DNA from: Pantoea sp050157905
GTDB lineage: Bacteria > Pseudomonadota > Gammaproteobacteria > Enterobacterales > Enterobacteriaceae
Length of the DNA: 64,000 bases
Assembly (NCBI RefSeq): GCF_050157905.1
Contig: NZ_JBKIWZ010000001.1
Location: forward strand, 2,914,001-2,978,000
Direction: 5' to 3'
Shown: positions 26,312 through 34,860 of the stretch, one piece after another
Position numbering within the stretch: the stretch's first letter is position 1
Layout: every line of letters starts with the position of its first letter
Translations under genes and position numbers: made by a program
Notes under the pieces: model-generated
Told to the model about the DNA's origin: nothing
Seen by the model: the letters and a program-made list of their open reading frames with translations, nothing else
The model's database searches: none

Positions 26312-28393
26312 TTACGTCTGTTTCTGTCCTGACTGACGCTGCTGACTGACCACTTTCAGTAGTGCATTTACCTCCTTGTCTGCAAACATCTCTTCCAGCG
26401 TTTTGCTCAGCTTGCGTCGCCAGTTAGGGTATTGATCTACCGTGCCGGGCACGTTGACCGGCGTAGTCATGCCAAGCCAGTCCTCTGGCTGCAGGCCCAG
26501 CAGCGCACTGTCGGTATCCGCCAGAAAGCGGTGTATCGCCCGGTTCAGCGCTGGCGTCATTGCCAGCTTCTCTGCCTTTTTCTGGCTGCGGGCCGGTAAG
26601 GCACCCGCCTGATGCAGCGCATCCAGCAGCGCCTGTTTCTGTGTGGCACGCTGCTCATGCAACGCTTTTACCGCATCACCCGGATAAAGGCCCAGTTTCT
26701 CGCCCAGCGTCAGGTCGCCCTGCTCCCAGAAGCCGGTCAGCGTAGGCAGGTCGTGCGTGCTGGCGCTGGCGATCGACTGGCGCGGATAGTCCTGAGGTGC
26801 GCGATAACGCTCGTCTTTCTCCTGCTCAAACCAGAGCACCTTCCAGGAAAAAACGCCGCTCTTGCGAAGCAGGCTGACGATCTCCTGCGGCACGGTACCC
26901 AAATCTTCGCCAATGACCATGCAGCGCAGCCGGTGGCTCTCCAGCGCCAGTATGCTCAGCAAATCGTTCACCGGGTAGGCCACATAGGCGCCCTTATCGG
27001 CAGTTTCTCCGGCGGGCACCCACCAAAGACGCAGCAGAGACATCACATGATCAATGCGCAGTGCGCCGCAGTCGCGCATGTTGGCACGGAGCATATCGAT
27101 AAAGGGCTGATAACCGCGCGCCTGCATCACATGCGGATCCATCGGTGGCAGCCCCCAGTTCTGCCCCAGCGGGCCGAGGCGATCCGGCGGCGCGCCGACG
27201 GCGGCCTTCAGGCGATAAAGCTCCGGATCGTGCCAGGTTTCCGCGCTGCCTTCCGCCACGCCCACGGCCAGATCCCGATAGAGTCCGACGCTCATCCCCA
27301 GCGCCTGACTGTGCGCCCAGCAGCCAGAGAACTGCTGCTGCGCCAGCCATTGCAGCCACTGCCAGAACGCAATTTCCTCTTCGTGCTCTTCACACCACTG
27401 CTGCACCTCCGGCGACTGGCTATTGCGCCACGCCTCCGGCCACGCGGGCCAGCCGCCCTGCTGGCTCTTGTCCGCCTGCCGCGCGAGCTGGATGCCGTCG
27501 TAGGCGGCCTGATAGCGCAGGCTTTCGCCGCCCTCACGCACAAACGCAGCCCAGGATTGATGCGCCTCGCTCTGGCTGTCCCGCGCCTGGAAGTGTGCCC
27601 AGGCGTGGCGCAGCGCCGCGAGCTTCAGCGCCATGACCGCCTCGTAATCGACGTGCTCGGTCTCACGCGCCCGACTCAGCGCCTTCTGCGTTCTGGCGCT
27701 TTTCCACCACTTCTGCGCCGCCGCACTTTCCCGGAAATCACTCACCTGATCGACGTCGATATAGATGACGTTCAGCCAGCGGCGTGACGACGGGCTGTAG
27801 GGGCTGGCGAAACCGGGGCTGGCGGGATAGAGCGCATGCAGCGGATTAAGCCCGACGAAATCGCCGCCCCGCTCAGCCAGCTGTACCAGCAGCCGATCAA
27901 GATCGCCGAAGTCGCCGATTCCCCAGTTCTGCTCAGAGCGCACGGTATAAAGCTGCACCAGCGCACCCCAGCGTTTTTCGCCCGCCTCCAGCGCCGGCGG
28001 CAGATAGCAGCGACGTGGCGCGACGACAATCCGCGTCTGCCAGCTTTTCCTGCCTTTGGTGAGCGTCAGCTGGTGATACCCCTGCGACAGCGGGCCGGGC
28101 AAAGTAAAAGGCTCACCTGCGGTGAGTTCACCGCTGTGCTGTTTGCCCTTTTCCGTCTGCAGCTGCCAGTGATAGACGCCGCTGCCCTCTGGCGTCAGCT
28201 GACGCTTGCCGTTGCCGCTGAAGACCGCAACCGGAGGAAGCGGCGATTTTTTCGCCTTCTGCGGATTGCTCATCACCGCCAGCAATGCACGCTTGGTTTC
28301 ATCGCTGATCTCTGCTTTTTTGCCGTTTACGTCGATATAGTTCAGTGAAATACCCGCAGCACGGGCGGACTGATCGAGTGAATCCTGTTTCAT
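26312..28393 (-). CDS. malQ: 4-alpha-glucanotransferase (amylomaltase) MalQ
   Basis: 693 residues (E. coli 694). GH77 signatures are present: SPYSPSSRRWLNVIYIDV, LRIDHVMSLLRLWWVPAG (catalytic Asp in RIDH), GEDLGTVP (catalytic Glu region) and STHDLPTLTGFW. It transfers maltosyl and longer units between maltodextrins, releasing glucose. A GGAGC site precedes the ATG. It follows malP by 9 bases in one operon. Confidence 0.97.
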   Translation of the reverse strand: MKQDSLDQSARAAGISLNYIDVNGKKAEISDETKRALLAVMSNPQKAKKSPLPPVAVFSGNGKRQLTPEGSGVYHWQLQTEKGKQHSGELTAGEPFTLPGPLSQGYHQLTLTKGRKSWQTRIVVAPRRCYLPPALEAGEKRWGALVQLYTVRSEQNWGIGDFGDLDRLLVQLAERGGDFVGLNPLHALYPASPGFASPYSPSSRRWLNVIYIDVDQVSDFRESAAAQKWWKSARTQKALSRARETEHVDYEAVMALKLAALRHAWAHFQARDSQSEAHQSWAAFVREGGESLRYQAAYDGIQLARQADKSQQGGWPAWPEAWRNSQSPEVQQWCEEHEEEIAFWQWLQWLAQQQFSGCWAHSQALGMSVGLYRDLAVGVAEGSAETWHDPELYRLKAAVGAPPDRLGPLGQNWGLPPMDPHVMQARGYQPFIDMLRANMRDCGALRIDHVMSLLRLWWVPAGETADKGAYVAYPVNDLLSILALESHRLRCMVIGEDLGTVPQEIVSLLRKSGVFSWKVLWFEQEKDERYRAPQDYPRQSIASASTHDLPTLTGFWEQGDLTLGEKLGLYPGDAVKALHEQRATQKQALLDALHQAGALPARSQKKAEKLAMTPALNRAIHRFLADTDSALLGLQPEDWLGMTTPVNVPGTVDQYPNWRRKLSKTLEEMFADKEVNALLKVVSQQRQSGQKQT

Positions 28394-28402
28394 TGCTGCT
28401 CC

Positions 28403-30808
28403 TTAACGCGGTGCCTGCCAGATACGTTGCTGATAATCGCGAATGGACCGGTCCGAACTGAACATGCCGGTTCGGGCCGTGTTGAGAATTGCCGCGCGGG
28501 TCCAGCCTTCCGGGTCGCGCCATAACGCTTCAACCCGCTGCTGCGCGTCGATATAGGCCTGGAAATCAGCCAGCACCAGCCAGGGATCGCCCTGCTTAGT
28601 CAGGCTCGCCAGCATCAGGTCAAATGCCTGTTTATCGCCGTTGCTGAATTTGCCCTTCTCCAGCGCTTTCAGCAGATCGTCCAGCGCCCTGTTCTGCCTG
28701 CGCACCTTTTTCGGGTTGTAGCCGTTCGCCCGCAGTGCTTTCACCTCATCCACGGTATGCCCGAAGATAAAAATGTTCTCTTCTCCCACCTGTCCGGCAA
28801 TCTCGACGTTTGCGCCATCCAGTGTGCCGATGGTCAGCGCGCCATTGAGCGCCAGCTTCATATTCCCGGTGCCAGAGGCTTCATAACCGGCGGTGGAGAT
28901 CTGCTCTGACAGGTCGGCCGCCGGAATCATCTGTTCGGCCACCGTGATGCGGTAGTCGGGGATAAAGACGACCTTAAGCCGATCGCCGACGCGCGGGTCA
29001 TTGTTCACCACGTCCGCGACCCGGTTAATGGCGTAGATAATGTTTTTCGCCAGGTAGTATCCCGGTGCGGCTTTGGCCCCGAACAGGAATACCCTTGGCG
29101 TCATGGTCTGGTCATCGGGCTGCTGGATGAGCTTCTGATAACAGTAGAGGATGTGCAGCAGGCTGAGGTGCTGGCGCTTGTATTCATGCAGGCGCTTTAT
29201 CTGCACATCGAACAGCGCCGCCGGATTGACGATAATGCCGGTGTGCCGGGCGATGTAGCGGGTCAGCTGTGCTTTATTCTGCTGTTTGATGCTGCGATAA
29301 CGCTGACGAAACGCCGGATCGTCGGCATACGCCTCCAGGCCGATCAGCGCCTCAAGGTTATTGACCCATTCGGTCTTCAGCGTCTCGTCAATCAGCCCGG
29401 CCAGCGCCGGATTACACTGCTGTAGCCAGCGACGCGGCGTGATGCCGTTGGTGACGTTATGGAACTTCTGCGGCCAGAGCTGGTGATATCCGGGAAAGAG
29501 ATCGCTCACCACCAGCCGCGAGTGCAGCGCCGCCACGCCGTTGACCGCAAACCCGCTGACCACGCAGAGATTGGCCATCCGCACCTGCCCCTCTGCGACA
29601 ATCGCCAGCCTGTGCCACATCGCTTTGTCATCCGGCCACCGCTGCTTCACCAGCTTTTTCAGCCGCCGATTAATCTCTTTGATAATCAGCAGATGCCGCG
29701 GTAGCAGCGAGCGCATCAGCTTTTTATCCCAGCGCTCCAGTGCCTCCGGCATCAGCGTGTGGTTGGTGTATGCAAAAACCCGGCTGGCGATCTGCCAGGC
29801 CTCATCCCAGCTCAGCTGATATTCATCCAGCAGCAGGCGCAGCATCTCCGGAATGGCGATGGTGGGATGGGTATCGTTAAGCTGGATCACCTCAAAATCC
29901 GGCAGACTGTGAATGCTGCGCCCCGCCAGATGGTGACGCCGCAAAATATCCGCCACTGCACAGGCGCATTGAAAATATTGCTGCATCAGGCGTAGCCGCT
30001 TGCCCGCCTGATGATTGTCATTGGGATAGAGCACTTTGGTCAGCTTCGCCGCCTCGATACCAGGCTGCTCGGCCTGCAGAAAGTCGCCGTTGTTAAATGC
30101 CGTGAGATCAAACGGCTGCATGCTGACGGCCTGCCACAGGCGCAGTGGCAGGGTTACGCCATTGCGGTAGCCGGTGACCGGCAAATCCCAGGCTTCGCCA
30201 CGCAGCGTAAAATCGGGATACCAGCGAACCGCGCCATCGGCTTCCTTTTTGACCCGGCCCCCCATCGCGACCTCAACATCCAGCGCCGCGTTGTGGCGAA
30301 ACCAGGGATAGCGTTCGCGCTGCCAGTCATCGGGCGCTTCCTTCTGGTGGCCCTCGTCGAAAGACTGGCGGAACAGACCGTACTGATAGTTAAGGCCGTG
30401 ACCGGTCGCCGGCTGGCCCACCGTGGCCATCGAATCCAGATAGCAGGCGGCCAGCCGTCCCAGTCCGCCGTTGCCCAGCGCCGGATCGACCTCCTGCTCC
30501 AGCAGCTCAGATAAATCGAGCTGCTGCTCAGCCAGCGCGGCGCTGACCTCGTTGTACCAGCCGAGATTCAGCAGATTGTTGCCGGTCAGTCGGCCAATCA
30601 GAAACTCCATCGACAGATAATTAACGTGCCGCTGCCCCTCAGCCAGGCGCGGCGCGGGTTGCGCGGCCAGCAGCTCCGCCAGCGCCGCGCTGACCGCCTG
30701 CCACGCCTGGTGCGGCGTCATCTGTTGAGCAGAACGGAGATTCAACTGCTGCCACTGACGGGTCAGCGCGGCATTGAAACGGGCTTTATTGAATTTTTGC
30801 TGCGGCAT
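28403..30808 (-). CDS. malP: maltodextrin phosphorylase MalP
   Basis: 801 residues from ATG 30808, which has AGGGAG before it and starts MPQQKFNKARFNAAL; the frame is open further upstream without a site. GT35 glycogen-phosphorylase fold: EFLIGRLTGNNLLNLGW, NDTHPTIAIPEMLRLL, and the PLP-lysine region SGTGNMKLALNGALTIGTLDGAN. It releases glucose-1-phosphate from maltodextrins. A second phosphorylase (glgP) lies 4 kb away. In E. coli malT is divergent from malP; here glpR is the neighbour, and I see no clear MalT box upstream. Confidence 0.97.
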   Translation of the reverse strand: MPQQKFNKARFNAALTRQWQQLNLRSAQQMTPHQAWQAVSAALAELLAAQPAPRLAEGQRHVNYLSMEFLIGRLTGNNLLNLGWYNEVSAALAEQQLDLSELLEQEVDPALGNGGLGRLAACYLDSMATVGQPATGHGLNYQYGLFRQSFDEGHQKEAPDDWQRERYPWFRHNAALDVEVAMGGRVKKEADGAVRWYPDFTLRGEAWDLPVTGYRNGVTLPLRLWQAVSMQPFDLTAFNNGDFLQAEQPGIEAAKLTKVLYPNDNHQAGKRLRLMQQYFQCACAVADILRRHHLAGRSIHSLPDFEVIQLNDTHPTIAIPEMLRLLLDEYQLSWDEAWQIASRVFAYTNHTLMPEALERWDKKLMRSLLPRHLLIIKEINRRLKKLVKQRWPDDKAMWHRLAIVAEGQVRMANLCVVSGFAVNGVAALHSRLVVSDLFPGYHQLWPQKFHNVTNGITPRRWLQQCNPALAGLIDETLKTEWVNNLEALIGLEAYADDPAFRQRYRSIKQQNKAQLTRYIARHTGIIVNPAALFDVQIKRLHEYKRQHLSLLHILYCYQKLIQQPDDQTMTPRVFLFGAKAAPGYYLAKNIIYAINRVADVVNNDPRVGDRLKVVFIPDYRITVAEQMIPAADLSEQISTAGYEASGTGNMKLALNGALTIGTLDGANVEIAGQVGEENIFIFGHTVDEVKALRANGYNPKKVRRQNRALDDLLKALEKGKFSNGDKQAFDLMLASLTKQGDPWLVLADFQAYIDAQQRVEALWRDPEGWTRAAILNTARTGMFSSDRSIRDYQQRIWQAPR

Positions 30809-30926
30809 ATCACTCCCTTCTGTTAAGCATGAGGTGAAGCAAAAGAGAAAGCGCACAGGCTGGCAATCGGCTGCCAGCAACCGATTAAGTAAAGACGCGA
30901 GTGAGGAAAAAAGCGACAGCAATCAA

Positions 30927-30954
30927 AGAAAAACGCCAGCCGGGCGGCTGGCGT
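30927..30954 (-). terminator. intrinsic terminator of glpR
   Basis: On the minus strand ACGCCAGCC pairs with GGCTGGCGT (30954-30946 with 30941-30933) and is followed by TTTTC, just after the glpR stop. Confidence 0.88.
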
Positions 30955-30962
30955 GGCGGGCA

Positions 30963-31721
30963 TCAGCAGAGCTCGAGATGGACCTCATGCTGCTCAATCA
31001 CTTTCATGACGCTGGCGGGCGGCATTTTGTCGGTGTAGAGATAGTCCAGCAGGCTCATGTTGCCGAGGTTCACCATCGCATTGCGGCCAAACTTCGAATG
31101 GTCCACCACCAGCATCACGCAGCGTGAATTTTCGATAATGGCGCGCTTGGTGCGCACTTCGTGATAGTCGAACTCCAGCAGGGAACCATCCATGTCGATG
31201 CCGCTGATGCCCAGAATGCCGTAATCGAGCCGGAACTGAGAGATGAAGTCGAGCGTCGCTTCTCCCATCACCGCCCCATCGCGAGTCCGCACCTCACCGC
31301 CCGCGATAATGACCCGGAAATCGGGTTTGCCCATCAGCAGCATCGCCACGTTAAGGTTGTTGGTGACCACCCGGAGATCGCTGTGGTTCAGCAGCGCATG
31401 GGCCACCGCTTCCGGCGTCGTGCCGATGTCGATAAACAGCGTGGCCCCATCCGGGATCTGGCTGGCCACGCGCTCGGCGATGCGCGCTTTCTCCGCTGAC
31501 CACATCATTTTACGATCGTGCCAGGCGGTATTCTCAGAGCTGGAAGGAAGTGCCGCGCCGCCGTGATGACGCTGAATTTTGTTCTGATCGGCCAGATCGT
31601 TGAGATCGCGACGAATGGTTTGCGGACTGACCTCAAAATGGTCCACCAGCTCCTCAGTACTGACATATCCCTGACGACGGACTAAATCGATAATCGCGTC
31701 ATGACGTTGCGTCTGCTTCAC
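30963..31721 (-). CDS. glpR: DeoR-family repressor GlpR
   Basis: 252 residues. N-terminal DeoR helix-turn-helix (RHDAIIDLVRRQGYVSTEELVDHFEVSPQTIRRDLNDLAD). C-terminal phosphosugar-binding domain with DIGTTPEAVAHALL and ISGIDMDGSLLEFDYHE. It represses glycerol-3-phosphate genes and is released by glycerol-3-phosphate. A GlpR operator lies before glpD. It is third in glpE-glpG-glpR, though glpR may have its own promoter. Confidence 0.96.
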   Translation of the reverse strand: MKQTQRHDAIIDLVRRQGYVSTEELVDHFEVSPQTIRRDLNDLADQNKIQRHHGGAALPSSSENTAWHDRKMMWSAEKARIAERVASQIPDGATLFIDIGTTPEAVAHALLNHSDLRVVTNNLNVAMLLMGKPDFRVIIAGGEVRTRDGAVMGEATLDFISQFRLDYGILGISGIDMDGSLLEFDYHEVRTKRAIIENSRCVMLVVDHSKFGRNAMVNLGNMSLLDYLYTDKMPPASVMKVIEQHEVHLELC

Positions 31722-31752
31722 GTTCCTCTCCTGTTAACCTGCATATTTCCGT

Positions 31753-32574
31753 CTACCGGCGCGTAATGTGACGCGTGTCGACCAGCGCCATCGCCAGCCC
31801 GACCAGCAGCCCGGCCACATGGGCCGCGTTGGCAATCGCCAGACCAAAGACGCCGAACCAGCCAATCACCAGCCAGACCAGCGCAAAACCGATCAGCCCC
31901 CGTTCAAGATAGACGCCACTGTCGGGATCGCGCTCGCCGCGCAGCCAGCAGTATCCCATCAGGGCATAGACCACGCCCGACAGGCCGCCAAACCAGATGC
32001 CGCTGAACTTCGCCTGCAGCCAGCCACTGAGCAGGGCCGAAATCAGCATAATCACGAATAGTTTGCCGCTGCCCAGCCGCTTCTCAACGGCCCCACCCAG
32101 ATACCACCACCACATCAGATTAAACAGGATATGCAGCAGTGAAAAGTGCAGTAGCGCATGGCTGAACCAGCGCCAGACCTGAAAATGCTGATCGGCATCC
32201 GGCCAGGAGAGCCAGGCCATCACGGTCTGATCGCCCATGACCTGCATCAGAATAAACACGACGATACAGAGTACCATCAGGCTCATCGTCAATGGTCCTG
32301 CACGCTCGCGGATGTTCGCCCAGATGTTGCTGCGCTCGTAGCGCAGGCCGCTGTCCGTTTTACCGCTGTGCCAGCTGGCCGCCTGATAGCGCGGGTGGTT
32401 GGGATCGTGCAGGAACTGCTGAAGTTCGTTTTCGACCACGGCAATCTTACTTTCATCATCCAGCATGATGACGTAATGGTTGTCATGTTCGATCCGCAAT
32501 GTGACGCCGCGCGTCGCCATATAGTCTACAAACGCCTGCGCCATGCGCGGCTGGTTAAACTGGGTAATGCGCAT
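31753..32574 (-). CDS. glpG: rhomboid intramembrane serine protease GlpG
   Basis: 273 residues: an N-terminal cytoplasmic domain (1-90), then six membrane helices. The catalytic dyad is Ser199 in GLSGVVYALMG and His252 in NAAHVAGLLVG. The oxyanion-linked HxxxN motif HILFNLMWWWYLG is also present. It cleaves substrates within the membrane; the physiological substrate in enterobacteria is little known. It lies 29 bases after glpE. Confidence 0.97.
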   Translation of the reverse strand: MRITQFNQPRMAQAFVDYMATRGVTLRIEHDNHYVIMLDDESKIAVVENELQQFLHDPNHPRYQAASWHSGKTDSGLRYERSNIWANIRERAGPLTMSLMVLCIVVFILMQVMGDQTVMAWLSWPDADQHFQVWRWFSHALLHFSLLHILFNLMWWWYLGGAVEKRLGSGKLFVIMLISALLSGWLQAKFSGIWFGGLSGVVYALMGYCWLRGERDPDSGVYLERGLIGFALVWLVIGWFGVFGLAIANAAHVAGLLVGLAMALVDTRHITRR

Positions 32575-32603
32575 CAGTAACGCTCCATGTGACGAGCTGC
32601 CAT

Positions 32604-32930
32604 CTATTCACTGCCGAGGGCGACCTGCTGAGGAAAAGCCGCGCGCCAGGCATCAAAACCGCCATCAATGCTGTACGCCGCGCTGAAGCCCTGACCCAGC
32701 AGATATTGTGCTGCGCTTTTACTGCTGTTGCCGTGATAGCACATCACCAGCACCGGCAGGCTGTGGTCGGCACCACTGATAAAGTCGCTGAGGTTGGTGT
32801 TGGTCAGATGCAGCGCGCCAGCCGCATGCCCCAGGGCGTAACTCTGTGGATCGCGAATATCCACCAGCAGCGCGCCCTGTGCCAGACGCGCCTGCGCCTG
32901 CTGCACATCAATACATTCGAACGTTTCCAT
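32604..32930 (-). CDS. glpE: thiosulfate sulfurtransferase GlpE
   Basis: 108 residues from ATG 32930, the same length as E. coli GlpE. Single rhodanese domain with the active-site loop MCYHGNSS (Cys64) and the motif DIRDPQSYALGHA. It transfers sulfur from thiosulfate to cyanide or thioredoxin in vitro. A longer frame upstream enters the glpD promoter region and is rejected. It shares the divergent control region with glpD. Confidence 0.96.
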   Translation of the reverse strand: METFECIDVQQAQARLAQGALLVDIRDPQSYALGHAAGALHLTNTNLSDFISGADHSLPVLVMCYHGNSSKSAAQYLLGQGFSAAYSIDGGFDAWRAAFPQQVALGSE

Positions 32931-33033
32931 GGGATCTCTCATAACAGCATCACGATAGCGCGTAGTGTAACCCGAGAATCCACGCCGATAACCTGACAAT
33001 CGTTACGGGTATCCGTTTTTTTGGTGGGCAATA

Positions 33034-33049
33034 TGTTAGCTATATCACG
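33034..33049. promoter_or_regulatory. candidate CRP site between glpE and glpD
   Basis: TGTTAGCTATATCACG fits TGTGA-N6-TCACA at 8 of 10 conserved positions, with exact spacing. glpD is under cAMP-CRP control in E. coli. Weak left half. Confidence 0.4.
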
Positions 33050-33106
33050 CAAAAATGTTTTTAGCGGGTTAAAAGCTGGCGTAAATGTTGGTTTGCGATT
33101 ATTATT

Positions 33107-33124
33107 ATGCTCGAAAACGAACAT
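33107..33124 (+). promoter_or_regulatory. GlpR operator before glpD
   Basis: ATGCTCGAAAACGAACAT is a near-perfect dyad matching GlpR operators (ATGTTCG-N4-CGAACAT). A weaker second half-dyad continues to 33143 (GTGAACTATTCCGAACAT). It sits 33-50 bases before the glpD start, so it would overlap promoter or transcription start. Confidence 0.75.
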
Positions 33125-33157
33125 TAGTGAACTATTCCGAACATCGGAGGAGATGAC

Positions 33158-34663
33158 GTGGAAACCAAAGACCTGATCGTGATCGGCGGCGGCATCAACG
33201 GTGCCGGCATTGCAGCAGACGCTGCAGGACGCGGACTGTCGGTGTTAATGCTGGAGGCGCGGGATCTGGCTTGCGCGACCTCCTCTGCCAGTTCAAAACT
33301 GATTCACGGCGGCTTACGCTACCTTGAACACTATGAATTCCGTCTGGTGAGTGAAGCACTGGCTGAACGTGAAGTGCTCCTGAAAATGGCGCCGCATCTG
33401 GCGTTTCCGATGCGCTTCCGTCTGCCACACCGTCCGCATCTGCGCCCGGCGTGGATGATCCGTACCGGCCTGTTTATGTATGATCATCTCGGCAAACGCA
33501 CCAGCCTGCCGGGCAGTAAGAGCCTGCGTTTTGGCGCGGATTCAGCCCTGAAGCCGGAGATTACGCGCGGATTCGAATATTCTGACTGCTGGGTGGACGA
33601 CGCACGCATGGTCGTGCTGAATGCGCAGGAAGTGGTGAAGCGTGGTGGCGAAGTGCGTACCCGTACCCGTGTGACCCGCGCCTGGCGTGAAGGTGGTCTG
33701 TGGAAGGTCGAAGCAGAGGATGTCGACAGCGGTAAAATCCACACCTGGCAGGCAAAAGGTCTGGTCAACGCGGCTGGCCCGTGGGTCAAGCAGCTGTTCG
33801 ACGATGGCCTGCAGCTGAAATCGCCGTACGGCATCCGCCTGATCAAAGGCAGCCATATCGTGGTGCCGCGCGTGCACACGGAGAAGCAGGCCTACATTCT
33901 GCAGAACGAAGATAATCGCATCGTGTTTGTGATTCCGTGGATGGATGAGTTCTCCATCATCGGCACCACCGACGTGGAGTACAAAGGCGATCCGAAAAAC
34001 GTCCATATCGATGACAGCGAAACCGAGTACCTGCTGAAAGTGTTTAACGGACACTTTAAAAAGCAGCTGACCGCCGACGATATCGTCTGGTCTTACTCCG
34101 GTGTGCGTCCGCTGTGTGATGACGAATCGGATTCCCCGCAGGCGATCACCCGCGATTACACCCTGGACGTGCGCGACGACAACGGTCAGGCTCCGCTACT
34201 GTCGGTGTTTGGTGGCAAGCTGACCACTTACCGTAAGCTGGCAGAACATGCGCTGGAAAAACTGGCGAAGTACTACCCGAATGCGGGTCCGGCCTGGACG
34301 AAGAACTGCGTACTGCCGGGCGGCAATATCAATGGCACCAGCGACGACTACGCGGCCAGCCTGCGTCGCCGCTATCCATTTATCAGCGAAAACATGGCGC
34401 GTCACTTCTCGCGCACCTACGGCAGCAATACTGAAACCCTGCTGGCGGGCGCGAAAAGCCTGGACGACCTGGGTGAGAACTTCGGACACGAGTTCTATGA
34501 AGCAGAATTACGCTACCTGGTGCAGCACGAATGGGTGCGTGAACTGGATGACGCGATCTGGCGTCGTACCAAGCAGGGCATGTGGCTGACCAAAGAGCAG
34601 CAGGCCCGTGTCGCCGGATGGTTGTCTGCGAAAGCGAAACCGGTTCTGTCACTGGCTTCTTAA
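33158..34663 (+). CDS. glpD: aerobic glycerol-3-phosphate dehydrogenase
   Basis: 501 residues, the same length as E. coli GlpD. The FAD dinucleotide motif is DLIVIGGGINGAGIAADAAGRG (residues 5-26). Substrate-loop motifs include SSASSKLIHGGLRYLEHYEF and VRPLCDDES. It oxidises glycerol-3-phosphate to dihydroxyacetone phosphate at the inner membrane and passes electrons to quinone. The start is GTG at 33158 with GGAGGAG upstream. A GlpR operator precedes it. Confidence 0.98.
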   Translation: METKDLIVIGGGINGAGIAADAAGRGLSVLMLEARDLACATSSASSKLIHGGLRYLEHYEFRLVSEALAEREVLLKMAPHLAFPMRFRLPHRPHLRPAWMIRTGLFMYDHLGKRTSLPGSKSLRFGADSALKPEITRGFEYSDCWVDDARMVVLNAQEVVKRGGEVRTRTRVTRAWREGGLWKVEAEDVDSGKIHTWQAKGLVNAAGPWVKQLFDDGLQLKSPYGIRLIKGSHIVVPRVHTEKQAYILQNEDNRIVFVIPWMDEFSIIGTTDVEYKGDPKNVHIDDSETEYLLKVFNGHFKKQLTADDIVWSYSGVRPLCDDESDSPQAITRDYTLDVRDDNGQAPLLSVFGGKLTTYRKLAEHALEKLAKYYPNAGPAWTKNCVLPGGNINGTSDDYAASLRRRYPFISENMARHFSRTYGSNTETLLAGAKSLDDLGENFGHEFYEAELRYLVQHEWVRELDDAIWRRTKQGMWLTKEQQARVAGWLSAKAKPVLSLAS

Positions 34664-34682
34664 GGTGGCCGAAACCCATCAG

Positions 34683-34708
34683 AAAGCAGGCTGCGGCCTG
34701 CTTTTTTT
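34683..34708 (+). terminator. intrinsic terminator of glpD
   Basis: AAAGCAGGC (34683-34691) pairs with GCCTGCTTT (34696-34704), followed by four more T. Confidence 0.92.
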
Positions 34709-34860
34709 ATGGCTGCTGGCCGTTACGATGCGGGTGCCAGCACTGCCAGATGGACGCGGCGGTGATGACGGCCTGAAACAGCGAAAAGCGGGAGGTATCC
34801 CGTCTGAGCGGAACAAAGAAGTCTGCACGGCCATAAGCCTGGCCGCACAGACGTTAACGA

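Noticed and set aside
26612..27787. 391-codon open frame on the plus strand inside malQ
   Set aside because: It is antisense to a well-conserved GH77 enzyme; its product is Arg/Leu/Gln-rich as expected of a shadow in GC-rich DNA and has no recognisable domain.
30809..30926. MalT box before malP
   Set aside because: No sequence close to GGGGATGAGG on either strand; only short GAGG fragments, which are expected by chance.
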